Shown here: positions 55,526 to 64,000 of the stretch, piece after piece
How positions within the stretch are numbered: position 1 is the first letter of the stretch
How the letters are laid out: every line of letters begins with the position of its first letter
From: Bugula neritina
Taxonomy: Eukaryota > Bryozoa > Gymnolaemata > Cheilostomatida > Bugulidae
Assembly: GCA_964035545.1 (NCBI GenBank)
Contig: OZ037771.1
Coordinates: 7,234,690-7,298,689, forward strand
DNA: 64,000 nucleotides
Direction: 5' to 3'
Position numbers and translations under genes: made by a program
The notes under the pieces: model-generated
What the model saw: the letters and a program-made list of their open reading frames with translations, nothing else
Told to the model about the DNA's origin: nothing
Databases searched by the model: none

Positions 55526-55912
55526 AAAATTGCATAAAACGAAACTTGCATATACCGTAAAACTAAATTTGGATTAAAGTTGAGACTATTGTTTATACAA
55601 CGCTGTAAAATATTAAATTATGTATATCAGGTCTACTCTGGAAAAGATTAGTTAAGATTTTGCCAAATTCGAAACCTGTCACCTTTGTTGTTGACTTACG
55701 AAGGCTATTTCTAGAAGATTATCATTTTTAATAACGTAAATCAGAAATTTAAAATCTAGATGTACATTTACAATACTATTAACTTTATATTTTCAAACGG
55801 GCAAACTATTTGCTTTAGAAATGTAAATCTTTCAACATTTTTCACAAAAAATATAAATAAATAATTGCCACGTGTATTTCAATATTTTTGTATTTTGCTG
55901 TATTCTCTAAAG

Positions 55913-56799
55913 CAGTGGTTCTCAGCCTGAGAGGAATTTGTACATTTTAGGGAGGGATTTGAATTTTGAAAAATCCACAAGTTTTTATGACGGCTTGTTG
56001 AGCTCTTGCAAATTACATGTTTATGTGTATATCTGTAAACTTTCATCTCAATTCATTTAGTTAACCAAACTATATCCTGCAATCTTTGTCTACTTCAACA
56101 TGAATGTGTTTATTAATTACTCTACTCTATAAGAACTGCTTTCTGTGCTACTTTGAATGGAGGTCCAAAAATTTGCAAAATTCAACAGGCCAACTTTTAG
56201 CAGCCATGCGAGTCAATCTTTATAGCCTGTATACTACATATAACCTTGTAAATATATTTGCTACACTAAATAATCTGAACCTAAAAATGCAGGAGTGCCA
56301 TTGTGCCATTTTTACCTACTTTTCCATTTGTGCCGTTATTATCTGTGACATTTTTGCATACACCAGTTTTACCTAAAATATTTCTGGGTTTCAACTAGCA
56401 ACCGACCCATAGCTCACAAAGCAGAGTTTTGGTGCCATTCAACACCACATATCAGAGTGAGGTATAATTCTCATCAGTTCAAAATGAAGAAAAACTGCCC
56501 CAACCTGCAGGATGACTTAAGATGGCCTGGCCTGTTGTCAAAAACAGAGCCAGGCTTAAGCAAGCTGGCACAAAAGCTCAACTGCAGCTGTAACATTAAT
56601 AGCTGAACTGCTCTGTGATTTATAGCATAAAATAAAGTAACATAACTATATGATAATAATTGTATTATATGCAATATAATATAATAAAATACATTGCATT
56701 ATATCATATATTATCATTATGCCAGTCATACATTTTTTCGCTTTTCACAAAAGAGGGAAATTATTAGTCTACATTTATAAAAAGGCTGGGAACCACGTG
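55913..56799 (+). mobile_element. Internally deleted hAT element (ZBED/Buster-like)
   Basis: Ends CAGTGGTTCTCAGCCT and AGGCTGGGAACCAC(GTG), the common hAT/Charlie-type terminus. Flanking 8-bp CTCTAAAG (55905-55912) and CTCTAAAA (56800-56807) differ at one base. The 56104-56376 frame contains NIFATLNNLNLKMQE, a segment characteristic of ZBED-type hAT transposases, but the rest of the transposase is gone. Old and non-autonomous. Confidence 0.75.
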
Positions 56800-57342
56800 C
56801 TCTAAAACATGTAGCATAGCTAAATAAACTTATGTAATGTATAGCAACAGATAGCAACAGTTTTGCAAGATAAGAGAAGCAGCTTTAAACATTACTTCTC
56901 TTAGTAAAATTATTATTAAGTAAAACGTCCAAGGTGATTTATTAGCTTAGATATTAAATGTCTTATTATATCAGGATATTTTGATAATTTTATAAGAACT
57001 TGAAAAAATAACTTAAGTTTTTTGAAGAGATAAATTAATGCATGTTAAAAAATTGCTAGTAAATTAACATTATAGTTATATAAGAAATTTCAATTTTTTC
57101 TTAAAAATATTTTTAAGTATTTTGCCTTATCACTATAATTCATCAAGTAGAAAACAAATTTAGATTTTTCAATATTGCCGCTAATATTGGTTAGATAAAG
57201 TCTGCTACTAAATATTTATATTATTTACCAAATCATGATTTAATTTGTGTAGCAAAGCATAATTATGCCTAACTTAGTAATTTTCATCAGCTATATTGCA
57301 TAGCAGCTCTATAAATTTCAAATAATGTACACATTCAACTTG

Positions 57343-57535
57343 AACTCACTCACAGTAGTTTATAGTCGGTATCCCTGTGAAAAACCCTGGATGGGAAGGG
57401 TTTTTCTTAAAACTTATTTAAATAAGGCACAGAGCAATTACGACTAGATGCTCTTAATCTTAGCTAACCCATGACCTCTACTCTACCCTCACTATGCAAA
57501 TGCTCTGATCTCTAAATCTCGACTGCTTTTTCTCT
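57343..57535 (-). mobile_element. tRNA-derived SINE copy, decayed
   Basis: Shares AACTCACTCACAGTAGTTTA, TATCCCTGTGA and GAGCAATTACGACTAGATGCTC with the 58512 copy, but the tRNA-like head (box A/B) has degenerated. Confidence 0.6.
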
Positions 57536-58017
57536 CAATGTATACACATTCAACCGTTCAAAATAAATATAGTTTTGCTATAATGTAACTTATAGGCCTA
57601 AATTCATCATAATTAAATTTCAGACAGAGAAACAAACACACAAACATGTTATTTGATATCTTTGCCATGCATCTGCCAAGTTCACTGAAATGCTGTGTTT
57701 AAAAATGATTATTAATTATGAAATTCAATTATTATATATGGCTTTGTTTTTGTGTTCATCCCTCTCAACAACTTAAACAATCAACTTTTTTAACAGCATC
57801 CTTTTGATTTCTGCTGCTTTTTCTCCTAATGTCTTATTATGGCATGGTTACATACATACGCTTCCAGAAGGGTTGTTGCCAAGAATTTTTTTTTTTATCT
57901 TTAGGTTCCAAGTAATGTATAGCTATATTACCAAAATAGTTTTTTAATATACGTTGAAATTTAAAAAACATTTATTAATTACCATTGTTGCTATTTTGAT
58001 TTGTTATAGCGCTAATA

Positions 58018-58098
58018 ATATAAATACCATACTCATTTTATTTTAGCACAGCTATATTTTTATCTTTTCATAGACCATTGTTGGACAACTTAAATCAA
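58018..58098 (+). promoter_or_regulatory. Conserved 5' flank of gene 4
   Basis: Similar to 46196-46289 upstream of gene 3: ATACCATACTCA and AGACCATTGTTGGAC blocks in the same order. Confidence 0.4.
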
Positions 58099-63324
<5,226 letters not shown>

Positions 63325-63784
63325 GTATGTGTATTTGTATTAGTATCAATAACACTGCCATTAATTGTGTAATATTAACCTACCAGGTTAAGGTTTAGCT
63401 CCAGAGTGTTTTGTGTTGGCTTTCGTTTTTGCTATCACTCATCAGTAGCTTTAGTAGCCACTCGCTAGCTTGTAGCTTGTCAACATCAGATCTTCTTACA
63501 AATTGCTTCAATTAGTTGACAGCTAATTTTAGAAAAATTAAGCAATAAAGCTAATGAAATAGCAATTATAGGCAACAATTCTAAGATTTGAAAGTTTTAA
63601 TTTTTTTCGTTATACCTTAATACCAAAATATAAATAAACTTTTTAAACATTTTGTTCAAAGTTTTGCAGTTTTGAAATATTGAAACATCATAATGATATA
63701 TTGTTGCCAAAATAAACTACTATATTTTATAATGACTTTATATGTTTTATATGCGTTAGTATATCACTAGCATATTAGGTGTAT

Positions 63785-64000
63785 AAACTCACTCGCACAA
63801 GTTTATAGTTGCTATCCCTGTGAGAAAACCCCTGATGGGAGAGTTTTTGTTAAATTGGGCTAAGAACTTATTAAGATGGAGCACAGGAGCAATTATGACT
63901 GGATGATTTTCCTATAAACATTAACAATGTCCTTTGTCTTGGTTCGAACCCATGACCTTTGTGCTTACTAGGCAAGCGCTCTAACCCTTAGACCACGGCT
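63785..64000 (-). mobile_element. tRNA-derived SINE, cut by window edge
   Basis: Same family and orientation as 58512-58720: AACTCACTCGCACAAGTTTA, TATCCCTGTGAGAAA, GAGCAATTATGACTGGATG, box B GGTTCGAACCC; the tRNA-like 5' end reaches the window edge. Confidence 0.75.

Larger units (their letters stand above)
55526..58017. other. Spacer between gene 3 and gene 4
   Basis: Holds a hAT fragment and a decayed SINE; otherwise AT-rich with no gene seen. Confidence 0.5.

Overview
The window is animal nuclear DNA. It is AT-rich, with GT-AG introns, long microsatellites and phase-1 exons that each encode one complement-control-protein (CCP, sushi) domain. The phylum cannot be read from the sequence; an AT-rich marine invertebrate is a reasonable guess. 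The host part is a head-to-tail cluster, all on the + strand, of related single-pass membrane receptor genes. Gene 1 (107-10024, 5' end outside the window), gene 3 (46290-55525, complete) and gene 4 (58099 to beyond 63324, 3' end outside) are a long type: signal peptide, CCPs, an unnamed two-cysteine domain, fibronectin-III-like domains, a second copy of the unnamed domain, a membrane-proximal CCP, one membrane span and a tail. Gene 2 (12349-18960) and its tandem copy gene 2B (21044-43771) are a short type: signal peptide, seven CCPs, a membrane-proximal CCP, one membrane span and a tail. Most distal CCPs have six cysteines, as in selectins. Exon sizes and phases match between copies.

Exon 2 of gene 2B is split by a complete 14,831-bp Maverick/Polinton (21829-36659). 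It has 637-bp terminal inverted repeats (TIRs) and a perfect 6-bp target duplication (TGTGAC). Removing the element and one duplication restores a 204-bp exon, the exact size of gene 2 exon 2. The element encodes a protein-primed family-B DNA polymerase, an adenain-like protease, a packaging ATPase, an integrase with a chromodomain fused behind zinc-ribbon and phospholipase-A2-like modules, a double-jelly-roll major capsid protein, a penton-like minor capsid protein, two virion proteins with adenain-type cleavage motifs, fibre/spike-like genes at both ends and several unknown genes. Nearly every gene starts directly at TATATAAATG or TA(A)TAAATG. The ends are 104-nt foldback palindromes, and the TIRs carry the 3' part of the fibre gene. 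It looks like an intact, recent provirus-like element.

Other elements: a retrozyme-like unit with two type-I hammerhead ribozymes exactly 271 bp apart (45086-45403) and a truncated third copy (50713-50752), all beside TA microsatellites; two non-autonomous hAT elements (1580-2107; 55913-56799); four copies of a tRNA-derived SINE; a tRNA-like insertion; and many simple and tandem repeats.

Layout: 0-10 kb gene 1; 10-12.3 kb spacer; 12.3-19 kb gene 2; 19-21 kb spacer; 21-43.8 kb gene 2B with the Polinton at 21.8-36.7 kb; 43.8-46.3 kb spacer with the retrozyme; 46.3-55.5 kb gene 3; 55.5-58.1 kb spacer with a hAT and a SINE; 58.1-64 kb gene 4 (partial).
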